From NCBI GenBank assembly GCA_963974445.1, contig CAXBDI010000002.1:1-64000 (forward strand): DNA of 64,000 nucleotides. The letters run 5' to 3'. The notes under the pieces were generated by a model. The model saw only the letters and a list, made by a program, of their open reading frames with translations. It was not told where the DNA came from and did not search any database. Below are positions 30,426 to 39,017 of the stretch, in pieces (position 1 is the stretch's first letter; each line of letters opens with the position of its first letter). Source of the stretch: JACKII01 sp963974445. GTDB taxonomy: Bacteria; Pseudomonadota; Alphaproteobacteria; Bin95. The position numbers and the translations under genes are program-made.

Positions 30426-31169
30426 ATGCCCCGCCTGCAACTCTCGACCTGGCAGGAGGTCGATGCGTATCTCGGCCAACGCCGCGACATCATCATGCCC
30501 ATCGGCTCGACCGAGCAGCATGGCCCGAACGGCCTGATCGGCACCGATGCAATTTGCCCGGAGGTGATCGCCGATGGTGTTGCCGAAAAGTCTGGCGTTA
30601 TGGTTGGGCCGACGCTCTCCATCGGCATGGCCCAGCACCATATGGCCTTCCCCGGCACCATCACCTATCGCCCGGTCGTGCTGATCGAAACGCTGAAGGA
30701 CGTGGTCGCCTCCCTCACCAAGCACGGGTTCGAGCGCATCTATTTCCTGAACGGTCACGGCGGTAATATTGCGACGATCACCGCAGCATTCAGTGAGATT
30801 TACACGGAATGCAGTTTAAAGGGATCGAACCGCCCATTCCGGCTGAAGCTTCAGAGTTGGTTCATGGGCTCGCGCTTCCGCAAGCTCAGCAAGGAGTTGT
30901 ACGGCGACAGCGAGGGCAGCCACGCAACGCCATCGGAGGTCTCGCTCAGCTACTATGCCTATCCGGACTTCGTGAAGACGGCGGAGATGTCGCCGAAAAT
31001 TGCACCGAAAGGCCCGATCCGCGACGCCGTCGACTACCGCAACCGCTTCCCAGATGGCCGCATCGGCTCCGACCCCTCGCTCTCGACGGTGGAGCATGGC
31101 GGGCGTATTTTCAAAGCTTCGGTCGAAGACGTGACCGAAGACCTGAAAGCGTTTGTGGACGAGGCCTGA
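30426..31169 (+). CDS. Creatininase family amidohydrolase
   Basis: A 247-residue protein of the creatininase superfamily, whose members hydrolyse amide or lactam bonds with two metal ions. Motifs are MPIGSTEQHGPNGLIGTD (Glu and His ligands, residues about 21-37), MAQHHMAFPGT and FLNGHGGN. Members include creatininase, the F420 enzyme CofX-like proteins and mycofactocin MftE, so the substrate cannot be read from the sequence. The next gene starts seven bases after its stop. Confidence 0.88.
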   Translation: MPRLQLSTWQEVDAYLGQRRDIIMPIGSTEQHGPNGLIGTDAICPEVIADGVAEKSGVMVGPTLSIGMAQHHMAFPGTITYRPVVLIETLKDVVASLTKHGFERIYFLNGHGGNIATITAAFSEIYTECSLKGSNRPFRLKLQSWFMGSRFRKLSKELYGDSEGSHATPSEVSLSYYAYPDFVKTAEMSPKIAPKGPIRDAVDYRNRFPDGRIGSDPSLSTVEHGGRIFKASVEDVTEDLKAFVDEA

Positions 31170-31176
31170 TCATCCA

Positions 31177-32076
31177 ATGACGATGCGAGTGTTGCGCGAG
31201 CCGCGCATGGACCACGGAATTCCGCCGATGCCGGAGGCCGCAGCCGCCATCGGCGCGGTGGAGGCCGACGCGGAAATCCTCAAGACTCCCTCAGGCGAAG
31301 GCCATCAGATCTGGCGGGTGTGGGAGTTGGGCAGCGGCAAGCCGAACCTGGTATTTTTCCACGGCGGCTATGGCTCGTGGATCCACTGGATTCGCAATAT
31401 CCCGTTCTTCCGCCAGCATTTCACCGTCTACGCCGCCGATTCGCCGGGCCAGGGCGACAGCGACCCGCCGCCGGACGTACAGAATGCGGACAAGATCGGC
31501 CGGGTGATCGCCGACGGCTTGCAGCAGCTCTTCCCCCGAGCCGAAGACCGCTTCGATCTGGTCGGCTTCTCCTTCGGCGCCATCCTCGGTGGCCACGCGG
31601 CGCAATATCTGGATCAGCGGCTGCGCAGTTTTACCCTGGTCGGCGCCGGCGGCATGGGCCTCACCCGGGCGGAGGGCATGCCGATGGCCCGCTTCCGCCG
31701 CGATATGAGCCATGATGAGTTCAAGGACCTCGCCCGCAACAATCTCGGCATTCTGATGCTGTGCGACCGGCAGAAGATCGATGACGTCGCGATCCTGATG
31801 CAGATGCTGAACACCACCCGCGCCGTCACCAAAAGCCGCAATATCAGCCGCGACGCCAGCCTTGCCCGCGTTCTGCCGCTTTGCCCGTGCCGCATCTCCG
31901 GCATCTGGGGAGAGTTGGACTCGACAACCTACCCCTTCGTCCACGAGCGGCGGGAATTGATGCGCCGGGTTCAGCCGGACTGCCGGTTCGAAACGATCCC
32001 CGATGCCGGCCATTGGGCCATGTACGAACAACCGGAGGCGTTCAACCAAACGTTGCTGGCCCAGCTACGCCCGTAA
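31177..32076 (+). CDS. Alpha/beta hydrolase
   Basis: A 299-residue alpha/beta-fold hydrolase. The oxyanion region is VFFHGGYGSW, the nucleophile elbow is VGFSFGA (Ser), the acid is in GELDSTTYP and the His is in AGHWAMYE. The ATG at 31177 is chosen over an in-frame TTG at 31153 that would overlap the creatininase gene. Close spacing suggests an operon with it. The substrate is unknown; an ester, lactone or C-C hydrolase are all possible. Confidence 0.85.
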   Translation: MTMRVLREPRMDHGIPPMPEAAAAIGAVEADAEILKTPSGEGHQIWRVWELGSGKPNLVFFHGGYGSWIHWIRNIPFFRQHFTVYAADSPGQGDSDPPPDVQNADKIGRVIADGLQQLFPRAEDRFDLVGFSFGAILGGHAAQYLDQRLRSFTLVGAGGMGLTRAEGMPMARFRRDMSHDEFKDLARNNLGILMLCDRQKIDDVAILMQMLNTTRAVTKSRNISRDASLARVLPLCPCRISGIWGELDSTTYPFVHERRELMRRVQPDCRFETIPDAGHWAMYEQPEAFNQTLLAQLRP

Positions 32077-32247
32077 CGCAGAGCGGTAAGCCGGGTCTTT
32101 CGGACAATCCGGCCAAAAATGCCACCACGGCTAACGATCCGTTTAATTGCGTTGATTATGATGATGCCCTAGGATCGATCTTGCGGTCCGGAACGAGTTG
32201 GCCGCCGACAAGCATTCTGAGTGTAGCGGCGCTAGAAAGGGGGAGCT

Positions 32248-32280
32248 ATGCCCTTTGCGTCAACCTCAAGGTGTATTTGA
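32248..32280 (+). CDS. Ten-residue leader ORF coupled to the PAS gene
   Basis: Directly after a strong Shine-Dalgarno (AAAGGGGGAG, four bases before ATG) is an ORF encoding MPFASTSRCI-stop. Its TGA overlaps the ATG of the PAS gene (TGATG at 32278-32282). The best ribosome site in the area thus serves this mini-ORF, and translation of the PAS gene is likely to depend on it. The peptide matches nothing I know. Confidence 0.45.
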   Translation: MPFASTSRCI

Positions 32281-32867
32281 TGACGGGCGTGCGCGACCAG
32301 AGAAACTTGGCAGGGGTCATGGTCAGTGATAGCGGTTCAGTGCCGGAAGGCACCTCGGTCGATCAGGCCCCGGCGGGCGACGGCTCGACGGTCGCGATGG
32401 CGCGCGATGTCGATCACGAACTGGAGGAGCGGCTGTCCTTCATTTATGCGCTATGGAAGTCAAAGCGGAACGGCAAGGAACTGCCATCCCGCCAGGATCT
32501 CGACCCGGCGGAATTCCATCGGCTGTGGCCGGTTGCCTTTCTGCTGGAGTGGGATGCCGCGACCTCCGATTGGTGTGTGCGCTTTGCCGGGTCGGCTTAT
32601 GGTTCGGTATACGGTCGGGAAATCACCGGTTCGCGCATCAATGATATCGTACCCGAATCCTTAGCCCCGCAGGTCCGCGAAGACCTGCGCCGCTGCGTGG
32701 ACGTGCGCGAGCCGATTGTCATCGACGGCGAAACCACCTGGCCAGACCGCGGCAACGTCTACCGCTATCAGCGCGTACTGCTGCCGTATGGACGGGATGA
32801 CGGCGAGGTCACGCATTTGTTGGGCGTCGCAGCCTTCTACAACTCCTCCGGCGCCACGGTTTTTTAG
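32280..32867 (+). CDS. PAS domain protein (PAS_5-like)
   Basis: A 195-residue protein with a single PAS-like domain covering about residues 45-190. Recognisable segments are RLSFIYALWKSKR, LPSRQDLDPAEFHRLWP, FLLEWDAATSDWCVRFAGSAYGS, and the C-terminal RYQRVLLPYGRDDGEVTHLLG. This is the layout of alphaproteobacterial PAS_5 (PF07310) proteins, which are of unknown signalling role and lack an output domain. The start at 32280 is chosen because of the TGATG overlap with the leader ORF; Met at 32319 is an alternative. The 170 bp after the alpha/beta hydrolase hold nothing else. Confidence 0.75.
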   Translation: MTGVRDQRNLAGVMVSDSGSVPEGTSVDQAPAGDGSTVAMARDVDHELEERLSFIYALWKSKRNGKELPSRQDLDPAEFHRLWPVAFLLEWDAATSDWCVRFAGSAYGSVYGREITGSRINDIVPESLAPQVREDLRRCVDVREPIVIDGETTWPDRGNVYRYQRVLLPYGRDDGEVTHLLGVAAFYNSSGATVF

Positions 32868-32995
32868 CGCGGCGCCCGGGCCGTGCCGAGGCGGCGGGGC
32901 TCACCCGCAATCCGAATATGGACATAACCGCGCGGGCCGCGGATGATTGGCCGTGACGCCGATACGGCGGATGACGGAAAGCGAGGGAACGGTCG

Positions 32996-33394
32996 ATGGC
33001 GAACTCCGAATGGTATGACAAGGGCGTTCAGATGCGCCGCACGCTGTATGGCGAAGCCGCGGTCGAGCGCTCCAATGCCGCGAATTACGACGACCCGATC
33101 ATGCAAAAGTTCATCGCCTACGCGCAGGAGGCGGTGTTCGGCGGTTTATGGACACGGCCCGGTCTCGATCTGAAGACCCGGGCGATGATCTGTGTGGTGT
33201 CCGATACCGTGATGGGCCGAGAGGATGAGTTGGCGATTCACCTGCGCTTTGCCCTCCGCCAAGGCTGGACGGAGGAGGAGTTGACCGAGGCGATCCTGCA
33301 TCTGGCCGGCTATATCGGCCTGCCGCTGGTACGCGGCGGCCTGCTGAAAGCGCGGGAGGTGTTCGCCCAGATCAAGGCGGAGGGCGGCGCCTGA
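32996..33394 (+). CDS. Carboxymuconolactone decarboxylase family protein
   Basis: A 132-residue CMD/AhpD-fold protein. The central helices (PGLDLKTRAMICVVSDTVMGREDELAIHLRFAL pattern) match 4-carboxymuconolactone decarboxylase-like proteins of aromatic catabolism. The AhpD-type CxxC is absent, so a peroxidase-reductase role is unlikely. It follows the PAS gene by about 130 bp and may be the last gene of the local catabolic cluster. Confidence 0.87.
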   Translation: MANSEWYDKGVQMRRTLYGEAAVERSNAANYDDPIMQKFIAYAQEAVFGGLWTRPGLDLKTRAMICVVSDTVMGREDELAIHLRFALRQGWTEEELTEAILHLAGYIGLPLVRGGLLKAREVFAQIKAEGGA

Positions 33395-33412
33395 TATCTC
33401 TGCGCCGCCGCT

Positions 33413-34078
33413 TCATTGAGCGGCGGCCACAACAGGTTCCGTTTGCGGCAGGCATATGTCCACCGCAACGCGGTTGTCGCCGAATGACCACTCAGCCGTG
33501 GCCGCCGCGTCGCGAATTTGGATGTGTGCGAGGTGCGCCAGGATCACCCGGCTGTCAAGTTCGCCGGGCGGCACCTTGCCCTGCACGGTCGACGCGATCC
33601 GCGGGTTCAAGGCCGCATTCCGGCCCTCCCCGGCGATCGCTGCCCTGATCGCGTGGTCGCCTGCCGACAGGTGTACCGAAAGCGTGCCGCCGCGCGGCAT
33701 GGCTTCGGCAATCAGCAACATCAGGTTCAACACCAGCTTGCCGCCGCGCCCCTGAATATCTTCGACCGTCGCGTCCGCCCGCCAATGCAGGTCAACCTTG
33801 CTGTCGGTCATCATGCCGCGGGCCAATTGACCGAGTTCGGTCGTGCCCCAGCCGCCGCGGCCGCCGGCATAACCAAATGCGACACGGAAGAACTCCAGCC
33901 GCCGCCAGGCAGTCCTGGCGCTGGCATCGGTCATGTCGATGATATCGTCGCCCTGGCCATTGCCCAGTTCGCGGAGCAATTCGATGCCATTGGCCGCCGC
34001 CCCCACCGGCCCGACCATATCGTGGCAGAGGCGCGAACAGACCAATTCAAGAATCGACAACTCGACCTGGGTCGCCAT
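33413..34078 (-). CDS. chpT: Histidine phosphotransferase ChpT
   Basis: ChpT passes phosphate from the hybrid kinase CckA to CtrA and CpdR, controlling the alphaproteobacterial cell cycle. The phosphorylated His is in the motif ELVCSRLCHDMVGPVGAAANGIELL near residue 18. A degenerate GHKL-like C-terminal half follows and lacks a real ATP site, as in the family. The ATG at 34078 gives 221 residues and has AGGAG upstream; the longer frame to 34156 is not needed. This gene is a strong lineage marker. Confidence 0.9.
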   Translation of the reverse strand: MATQVELSILELVCSRLCHDMVGPVGAAANGIELLRELGNGQGDDIIDMTDASARTAWRRLEFFRVAFGYAGGRGGWGTTELGQLARGMMTDSKVDLHWRADATVEDIQGRGGKLVLNLMLLIAEAMPRGGTLSVHLSAGDHAIRAAIAGEGRNAALNPRIASTVQGKVPPGELDSRVILAHLAHIQIRDAAATAEWSFGDNRVAVDICLPQTEPVVAAAQ

Positions 34079-34164
34079 GTTACTACTCAACTCCTGAATC
34101 CAGACACTCGCTTCGCGTCCCCATCCAGTATGGCGAAACCGATCTGTACCATGCAACCTGTAGC

Positions 34165-34794
34165 TTAAAGCATCGTTAATCTACGCTCCAGAGTCTTGAT
34201 ATCGCCCGTAGAGTTGATATTGGTAAATGCAATCGCGTCCTTGAACGGCACCGCGGTGTAGCCGGCAGCCCGAACCGCGGCCTCCACCCGCCGCAAGCCG
34301 CCGCCAATCGCGCCGGTCAGGTCGAGGGCAGCGTCCATGGGCCAGCGCGCAACGGCCCACTGCATACGGCTATCGGTTTCGGCAACCGCAATCCTATTTT
34401 GATCTGCTGCGGCCATCCGCACCACCAGGTCCGACGGTGGACACGGCACGTCCACCGGCACGGTGAGAAGGAAGCGGACATCGGGCCAGCGCTCGGCGCA
34501 AAACTCCGCCGCCGAGGCAATCCCGCCCAAGGGCCCCGCGTCCGGCATCGCATCGGCGACCACCGGCAGGCCATACGCCGCAAACCGGCCAGGCTCGCCG
34601 TTCGCACTGAGGACGATGCGGGTCGCCTGCGGCCGCAACCGCTGCAAGCTCCAGTCGAGCAAGGGCCGGCCGGCGACGTGCACCAGCGCCTTGTCCGCCC
34701 CGCCCATCCGCCTGCCGTGGCCGCCCGCCAGGATCGCTACTGCAATAGTCTGTTGCACTCGCCGTCTCCGCCAACCATCTGGTAAAGTCGGCAT
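34165..34794 (-). CDS. mobA: Molybdenum cofactor guanylyltransferase
   Basis: MobA adds GMP to molybdopterin to make the bis-MGD form used by DMSO-reductase-type enzymes. The nucleotidyltransferase signature AILAGGHGRRMGGADKAL is at residues 20-37, LPVVADAMPDAGPLGGI follows, and VPVDVPCPP carries the metal Asp. Length is 209 residues. It is divergent from moaA with 77 bp between, so both cofactor genes probably share a control region. Confidence 0.93.
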   Translation of the reverse strand: MPTLPDGWRRRRVQQTIAVAILAGGHGRRMGGADKALVHVAGRPLLDWSLQRLRPQATRIVLSANGEPGRFAAYGLPVVADAMPDAGPLGGIASAAEFCAERWPDVRFLLTVPVDVPCPPSDLVVRMAAADQNRIAVAETDSRMQWAVARWPMDAALDLTGAIGGGLRRVEAAVRAAGYTAVPFKDAIAFTNINSTGDIKTLERRLTML

Positions 34795-34811
34795 ACAATC
34801 TTTAAACTATA

Positions 34812-34864
34812 GTGTCGACGGACGGGTGAGCGAGCGTGGCTCGCGTGCCGCCCGCACCAGACAC
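34812..34864 (+). promoter_or_regulatory. Structured sequence between mobA and moaA
   Basis: The 77-bp divergent gap contains a perfect 6-bp hairpin with a 3-base loop (GCGAGC-GTG-GCTCGC, 34830-34844), bracketed by GTGTC (34812-34816) and GACAC (34860-34864). It lies just upstream of the moaA ATG and could form a leader hairpin. It is much too small for the known molybdenum cofactor riboswitch. Confidence 0.4.
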
Positions 34865-34871
34865 GTAACTT

Positions 34872-35954
34872 ATGGGCGCAAGCAACATGGCCGCGACCAC
34901 CGACCACAAACATAGCATCACCGGCGCTCCCGCTACAGGTCTTGAGACGCCGGCGACGGAGCCGATGATCGACCCGTTCGGCCGGTCCATCACCTACCTG
35001 CGCGTTTCGGTCACTGACCGATGCGACTTCCGCTGCGTCTATTGCATGGCGGAGGATATGACCTTTCTGCCGAAGAAAGACATCCTCAGCCTCGACGAAC
35101 TCGATCGCGTCTGCAGCGCATTCGTGCATATGGGTGTGCGCAAGCTGCGGCTGACCGGCGGCGAGCCGCTGGTGCGGCGCGGCATCATGAACCTGATCAA
35201 CGGACTGGGCCGGCACCTTGAGTCCGGCCTGCTCGATGAGTTGACGCTGACCACTAACGGCAGTCAGTTGGAACGCTTCGCCGACCAGCTTTATGCCGCT
35301 GGCGTGCGCCGCATCAACGTCTCGCTCGATACGCTGGACCCCGACACGTTCAAGATGCTGACCCGCTGGGGCCGGCTGGATCAGGTATTGCGCGGCATTC
35401 AGGCGGCCAAGGATGCCGGCCTGAAAATCAAGATCAACGCCGTCGCGCTCAAAGGCATCAACGATGTCGAACTCGACCGGCTGATCGGGTGGTGCGGCGA
35501 TGAGGGCTTCGACCTGACCCTGATCGAGGTGATGCCGATGGGCGATATCGGTGAGCAGCGGGTCGATCAATACTGGCCGCTGTCGATGGTGCGCGCCGAC
35601 CTGGCCCAGCGCTGGACCCTGGAGGAAAGCGACCACAAAACCGGCGGCCCGGCCCGCTATTTCGACGTGAAGGAGACCGGCGGCCGCCTTGGCTTCATCA
35701 CGCCGATGACCCACAATTTCTGCGAAAGCTGCAACCGGGTGCGCCTGACCTGCACCGGCATGCTGTATCTCTGCCTCGGCCAGAACGACAGCGCCGACTT
35801 GAAAGAGGCGGTCCGCGTTGCCGAAAGCGATGCGCCGCTGGAAGATGCGATCCGCGCTGCCATCGCGCTGAAGCCGAAAGGCCACGACTTCATCATCGAC
35901 CGCCGGCGCCGCGCCGTGGCGGTACCTCGCCATATGTCGACGACCGGCGGCTGA
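34872..35954 (+). CDS. moaA: GTP 3',8-cyclase MoaA (radical SAM)
   Basis: MoaA converts GTP to the first molybdopterin precursor, together with MoaC. The radical-SAM cluster motif is CDFRCVYC (C-x3-C-x2-C, about residue 52). The second 4Fe-4S site is CESCNRVRLTCTG (C-x2-C-x13-C form). The C-terminus ends in Gly-Gly as required for function. The N-terminus has about 35 residues before the core; a Met five codons in is an alternative start. nadK follows eight bases after the stop. Confidence 0.95.
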   Translation: MGASNMAATTDHKHSITGAPATGLETPATEPMIDPFGRSITYLRVSVTDRCDFRCVYCMAEDMTFLPKKDILSLDELDRVCSAFVHMGVRKLRLTGGEPLVRRGIMNLINGLGRHLESGLLDELTLTTNGSQLERFADQLYAAGVRRINVSLDTLDPDTFKMLTRWGRLDQVLRGIQAAKDAGLKIKINAVALKGINDVELDRLIGWCGDEGFDLTLIEVMPMGDIGEQRVDQYWPLSMVRADLAQRWTLEESDHKTGGPARYFDVKETGGRLGFITPMTHNFCESCNRVRLTCTGMLYLCLGQNDSADLKEAVRVAESDAPLEDAIRAAIALKPKGHDFIIDRRRRAVAVPRHMSTTGG

Positions 35955-35962
35955 CGCGAGCG

Positions 35963-36742
35963 ATGAACGCGCCGCTGCTCGCGCCTTCGATCGCGTTCGT
36001 CGCCTCGCCGGCCGACCCGGCGCAACATGCATTGGCGGAGTTGCAGCGCCATTATGATTCCGTGCCGCCGCAGCGGGCCGATGTGATCGTGGCGCTCGGC
36101 GGCGACGGGTTTCTGCTGGAAACGCTGCACCGCTATATCGGTCGCGGTGTGCCTATTTTCGGGATGCATCGGGGCACTGTCGGCTTCCTGATGAATGCCT
36201 TCGAGCCGGACCACCTGCGCGAACGGATCGCCAATGCCACCGCGGTCGAGTTGACGCCGCTGAAGATGCGCGTCGAGACCACCGACGGACGCCGGTTGGA
36301 GGCGCGGGCGATCAACGAAGTCTCGTTACTGCGCGAAACCCGGCAGACAGCCCATCTCTCCATCGAGATCGACGGCGTCGTCCGCATCGAGGAGTTGATG
36401 TGCGACGGCGTGATCGTCGCGACGCCGGCCGGCTCCACCGCCTACAACCTCTCAGCGCACGGCCCGGTGGTGCCGCTGTCGGCGCAGGTGCTCTGCCTGA
36501 CGCCGATCAGCGCCTTCCGGCCGCGGCGCTGGCGCGGCGCCATCCTGCCGCGCAATGCCCTGGTGCGCTTCGACATTCGCGATCCGGAGAAACGTCCGGT
36601 CAGCGCCGTCGCCGACTTTACCGAAGTGCGCGACGTCCGCTGGGTCGAGGTCGAGGAGGACACCGGCGTATCCTTCACCCTGCTGTTCGATCCGGAACAC
36701 GATCTGGAAGAGCGGGTGCTGAAGGAACAGTTCGTCTCGTGA
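35963..36742 (+). CDS. nadK: NAD kinase
   Basis: NadK phosphorylates NAD to NADP. The GGDG motif (ALGGDGFLLETLH, about residue 46), the GMHRGTVGFLMN segment and the TPAGSTAYNLSAHGP nucleotide site are all present. Length is 259 residues, the compact bacterial form. The gene sits right after moaA, and its last codons overlap the next gene's GTG start (GTGA), implying one operon. Confidence 0.95.
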   Translation: MNAPLLAPSIAFVASPADPAQHALAELQRHYDSVPPQRADVIVALGGDGFLLETLHRYIGRGVPIFGMHRGTVGFLMNAFEPDHLRERIANATAVELTPLKMRVETTDGRRLEARAINEVSLLRETRQTAHLSIEIDGVVRIEELMCDGVIVATPAGSTAYNLSAHGPVVPLSAQVLCLTPISAFRPRRWRGAILPRNALVRFDIRDPEKRPVSAVADFTEVRDVRWVEVEEDTGVSFTLLFDPEHDLEERVLKEQFVS

Positions 36743-37875
36743 CCGCCGCACCGGGCGGGCCCGTCCCGCCTACGGCATCCGGCCCCTCCAAACTACCGAG
36801 CGCACCGGCATCGGCCCGCGGCAAAGCCGTGCTGATGGCGCAAACGCTGGCCGTCGGCGGCACCGGCGGCGCGATTTTCGCTTATCTCGGCACACCGCTG
36901 CCGTGGATGCTGGGCGCGTTGTTCGCGACGATGATCGCGTCGATGAGCGGCATCCACCTCTACATCCATCAAATGTTTCGGCGGCTGTGGATCATCGTCC
37001 TGGGCGTCACTTTGGGCTCGTCGTTCACGCCGGAGGTGCTGGACAACCTGCATCTCTGGGTCGTCAGTTTCGCCGGAATGTGCGTCTTCGTCGTCTTCGG
37101 CACCTGGCTCAGCTATCAGATTTTCGTCCGCCTCGGCCATATCGACCGGGTCACCGCGTTCTTCTGCGCCTCGCCCGGCGGTTTGGGGGAAATGATTATT
37201 CTTGGCCCGGCCCTCGGCGGCAATGAGCGCACCATCGTGCTGATCCATGCGACGCGCGTCATGCTGGTCATGGCGATCATACCGCCGGCCTACAGTCTGC
37301 TGGCCGGCTATGTACCGCCGGCCAATCTGGGTGGCAGCGGCTTTTTCTGGGAGTTGCAGGCGTCCGACCTGGGCTTAATGGCGGTGGCCGGCACCATCGG
37401 CGCGGCGGTGGCCAAGGTGTTGCGCATTCCTGCCTGGCAGATGATCGGCCCAATGCTCGCCAGCGCCGCAGTGCACGCCGGCGGCTGGACCGAGGCCCGC
37501 CCGCCCAGCGATTTCATCGCAATCGCGCAATTGGTCGTCGGCTCCGGCGCCGGTTCCCGCTTCAGCGGCATTCGCCTGCACGAGTTGGCGCGGCCGATGG
37601 CGATCTCGGGCATGGCGACCGTCTGCCTGCTGCTGCTGGCCGCCGGGGCCGCGGTCACCGTGGCCGAGTGGACCGGCCTGGACTTCCGCGCCATCCACCT
37701 GGCCTACGCGCCCGGCGGCTTTGCCGAGATGAGCCTGATCGCGCTGACGCTCGGCATTGAAGTGCCCTTCGTCTCGCTGCACCATCTGGGCCGCATGATC
37801 ATCGTCGTCACCGGCGCTACCGCCGTCGCCAGTTGGGCGAAGCGGAAGAAGAAAATCACCGGAAGCGGCGTCTAG
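36739..37875 (+). CDS. AbrB family membrane protein (PF05145-type)
   Basis: A 378-residue integral membrane protein with two repeats of about five helices each. Each repeat has the family core (LPWMLGALFATMIASMSG near residue 60; IPAWQMIGPMLASAAVHAGG near 235) and the SPGGLGEM / APGGFAEMSLIALTLG signatures. The family was once called ammonia monooxygenase but is now thought to be transport-like or regulatory; function here is unknown. I take the GTG at 36739, which overlaps the nadK stop. The frame to 36400 upstream is antisense-like shadow. Its stop shares CTAG with the convergent LLM gene. Confidence 0.87.
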   Translation: MTAAPGGPVPPTASGPSKLPSAPASARGKAVLMAQTLAVGGTGGAIFAYLGTPLPWMLGALFATMIASMSGIHLYIHQMFRRLWIIVLGVTLGSSFTPEVLDNLHLWVVSFAGMCVFVVFGTWLSYQIFVRLGHIDRVTAFFCASPGGLGEMIILGPALGGNERTIVLIHATRVMLVMAIIPPAYSLLAGYVPPANLGGSGFFWELQASDLGLMAVAGTIGAAVAKVLRIPAWQMIGPMLASAAVHAGGWTEARPPSDFIAIAQLVVGSGAGSRFSGIRLHELARPMAISGMATVCLLLLAAGAAVTVAEWTGLDFRAIHLAYAPGGFAEMSLIALTLGIEVPFVSLHHLGRMIIVVTGATAVASWAKRKKKITGSGV

Positions 37876-38804
37876 CTCAGATAAGCGGCAATGGCGTCCG
37901 CGGTCATGGCCCGGGACTTGTCGTCATGGGCGACGATCTGAATGCGCAGGTCGGTAGCGCCCGCCTCGCCATAGGCCGCCAGCCCATCCAGCACCTCTTG
38001 CCAACTGCCAATCAGATGGATGTCGGAGGGATCGTCGAGCCCTTCGTGCGCCGTCACCGCCGCATAAGACGGGATCGCCTGGTAATGGGCCGAGATCTCG
38101 CGCGCCAGCACCTTGGCGCCGGCCCGGTCCTCGGTCACACAAATCCGCACCAGAGCCATGACCCGCAAATCGGAATCGCCCCGGCCGGCGCTCTCGGCGC
38201 CCTCCCGCAGGTGCGGCCAGATATAGGACGAGATGGTCTTCGGCCCACATTGGCCAAGTGTCGTGCCCGCAAGGCGGCCGCCGGCGAAGCGCAGCATCCG
38301 CGGCCCCAGTGCCGCCAGCAGGATCGGCGTTGGCTCCGCCTCGATGCCAAGTTGGGCATGGGCTGTGATCTGCTCGCCGTCCACGTCCGCCTGCTTACCA
38401 GCCAACAGCGGCTCCAACGCGTCGATGAATTCGCGGGTGTAGGAGAACGGTTTGTCCCAATTGAGGCCGAGCACGCTTTCGGCATGGCGTTTCGACGCAG
38501 CGCCGACGCCCAGCGTCAGCCGGCCTTTCAGGGCGTTCTGCGCGGTCATCACCGACTGGGCAAAGCCAATCGGGTGCCGGCCATAGAGCGGCACGACGGA
38601 CGTGCCGACCTCGCCCAGGCCAGGAATATCCTCGGCGATGCACGCCAGCGCCATGACCGAGTCGACGCCCATCGCATGAGAAATCCAGAAACTGTCGAAG
38701 CCCGAGGCTTGCGCAAACCTAGCAGCCTCGCGCGCCGCGTCGATGGAGGCCAGCGTCGTGCCGCCAGCCAAGCCCCATCGTATGCCAAAACGGTCGTTGC
38801 TCAT
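37872..38804 (-). CDS. LLM class oxidoreductase, F420-type
   Basis: A 310-residue bacterial-luciferase-like TIM-barrel protein. N-terminal GFDSFWISHAMGVDSVMAL, LGEVGTSVVPLYGRHPIGFAQS, GRLTLGVGAASKRHAE and a C-terminal GATDLRIQI fit the family. Many sequences with this pattern bind F420 rather than FMN; the sequence alone does not settle which. The stop overlaps the convergent AbrB-family gene by four bases. It is transcribed away from the dienelactone hydrolase gene. Confidence 0.82.
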   Translation of the reverse strand: MSNDRFGIRWGLAGGTTLASIDAAREAARFAQASGFDSFWISHAMGVDSVMALACIAEDIPGLGEVGTSVVPLYGRHPIGFAQSVMTAQNALKGRLTLGVGAASKRHAESVLGLNWDKPFSYTREFIDALEPLLAGKQADVDGEQITAHAQLGIEAEPTPILLAALGPRMLRFAGGRLAGTTLGQCGPKTISSYIWPHLREGAESAGRGDSDLRVMALVRICVTEDRAGAKVLAREISAHYQAIPSYAAVTAHEGLDDPSDIHLIGSWQEVLDGLAAYGEAGATDLRIQIVAHDDKSRAMTADAIAAYLS

Positions 38805-39017
38805 CGCTGCTAGCCCTCATCTGTCCACGTTCAATGTCGGCAATCGCGCACGATGCCGTCTGCCACCGATCCTACGCGGCGGAAGCGCGGCCCTACAAGC
38901 CGCGCCGTCGCGGTTCCGCGATCATTCTATCGCCTGTCGGTCCGCAATCGATTACAGTCACCGCATGAGCCCTCATCCGGGCTGAACCTGTTGAGCGCAG
39001 CAAAAATGGAGGAAACG

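Noticed and set aside
36400..36738. Upstream extension of the AbrB-family frame over nadK
   Set aside because: It overlaps nadK in another frame and is Arg/Pro-rich shadow sequence; the GTG at 36739 gives the family start.
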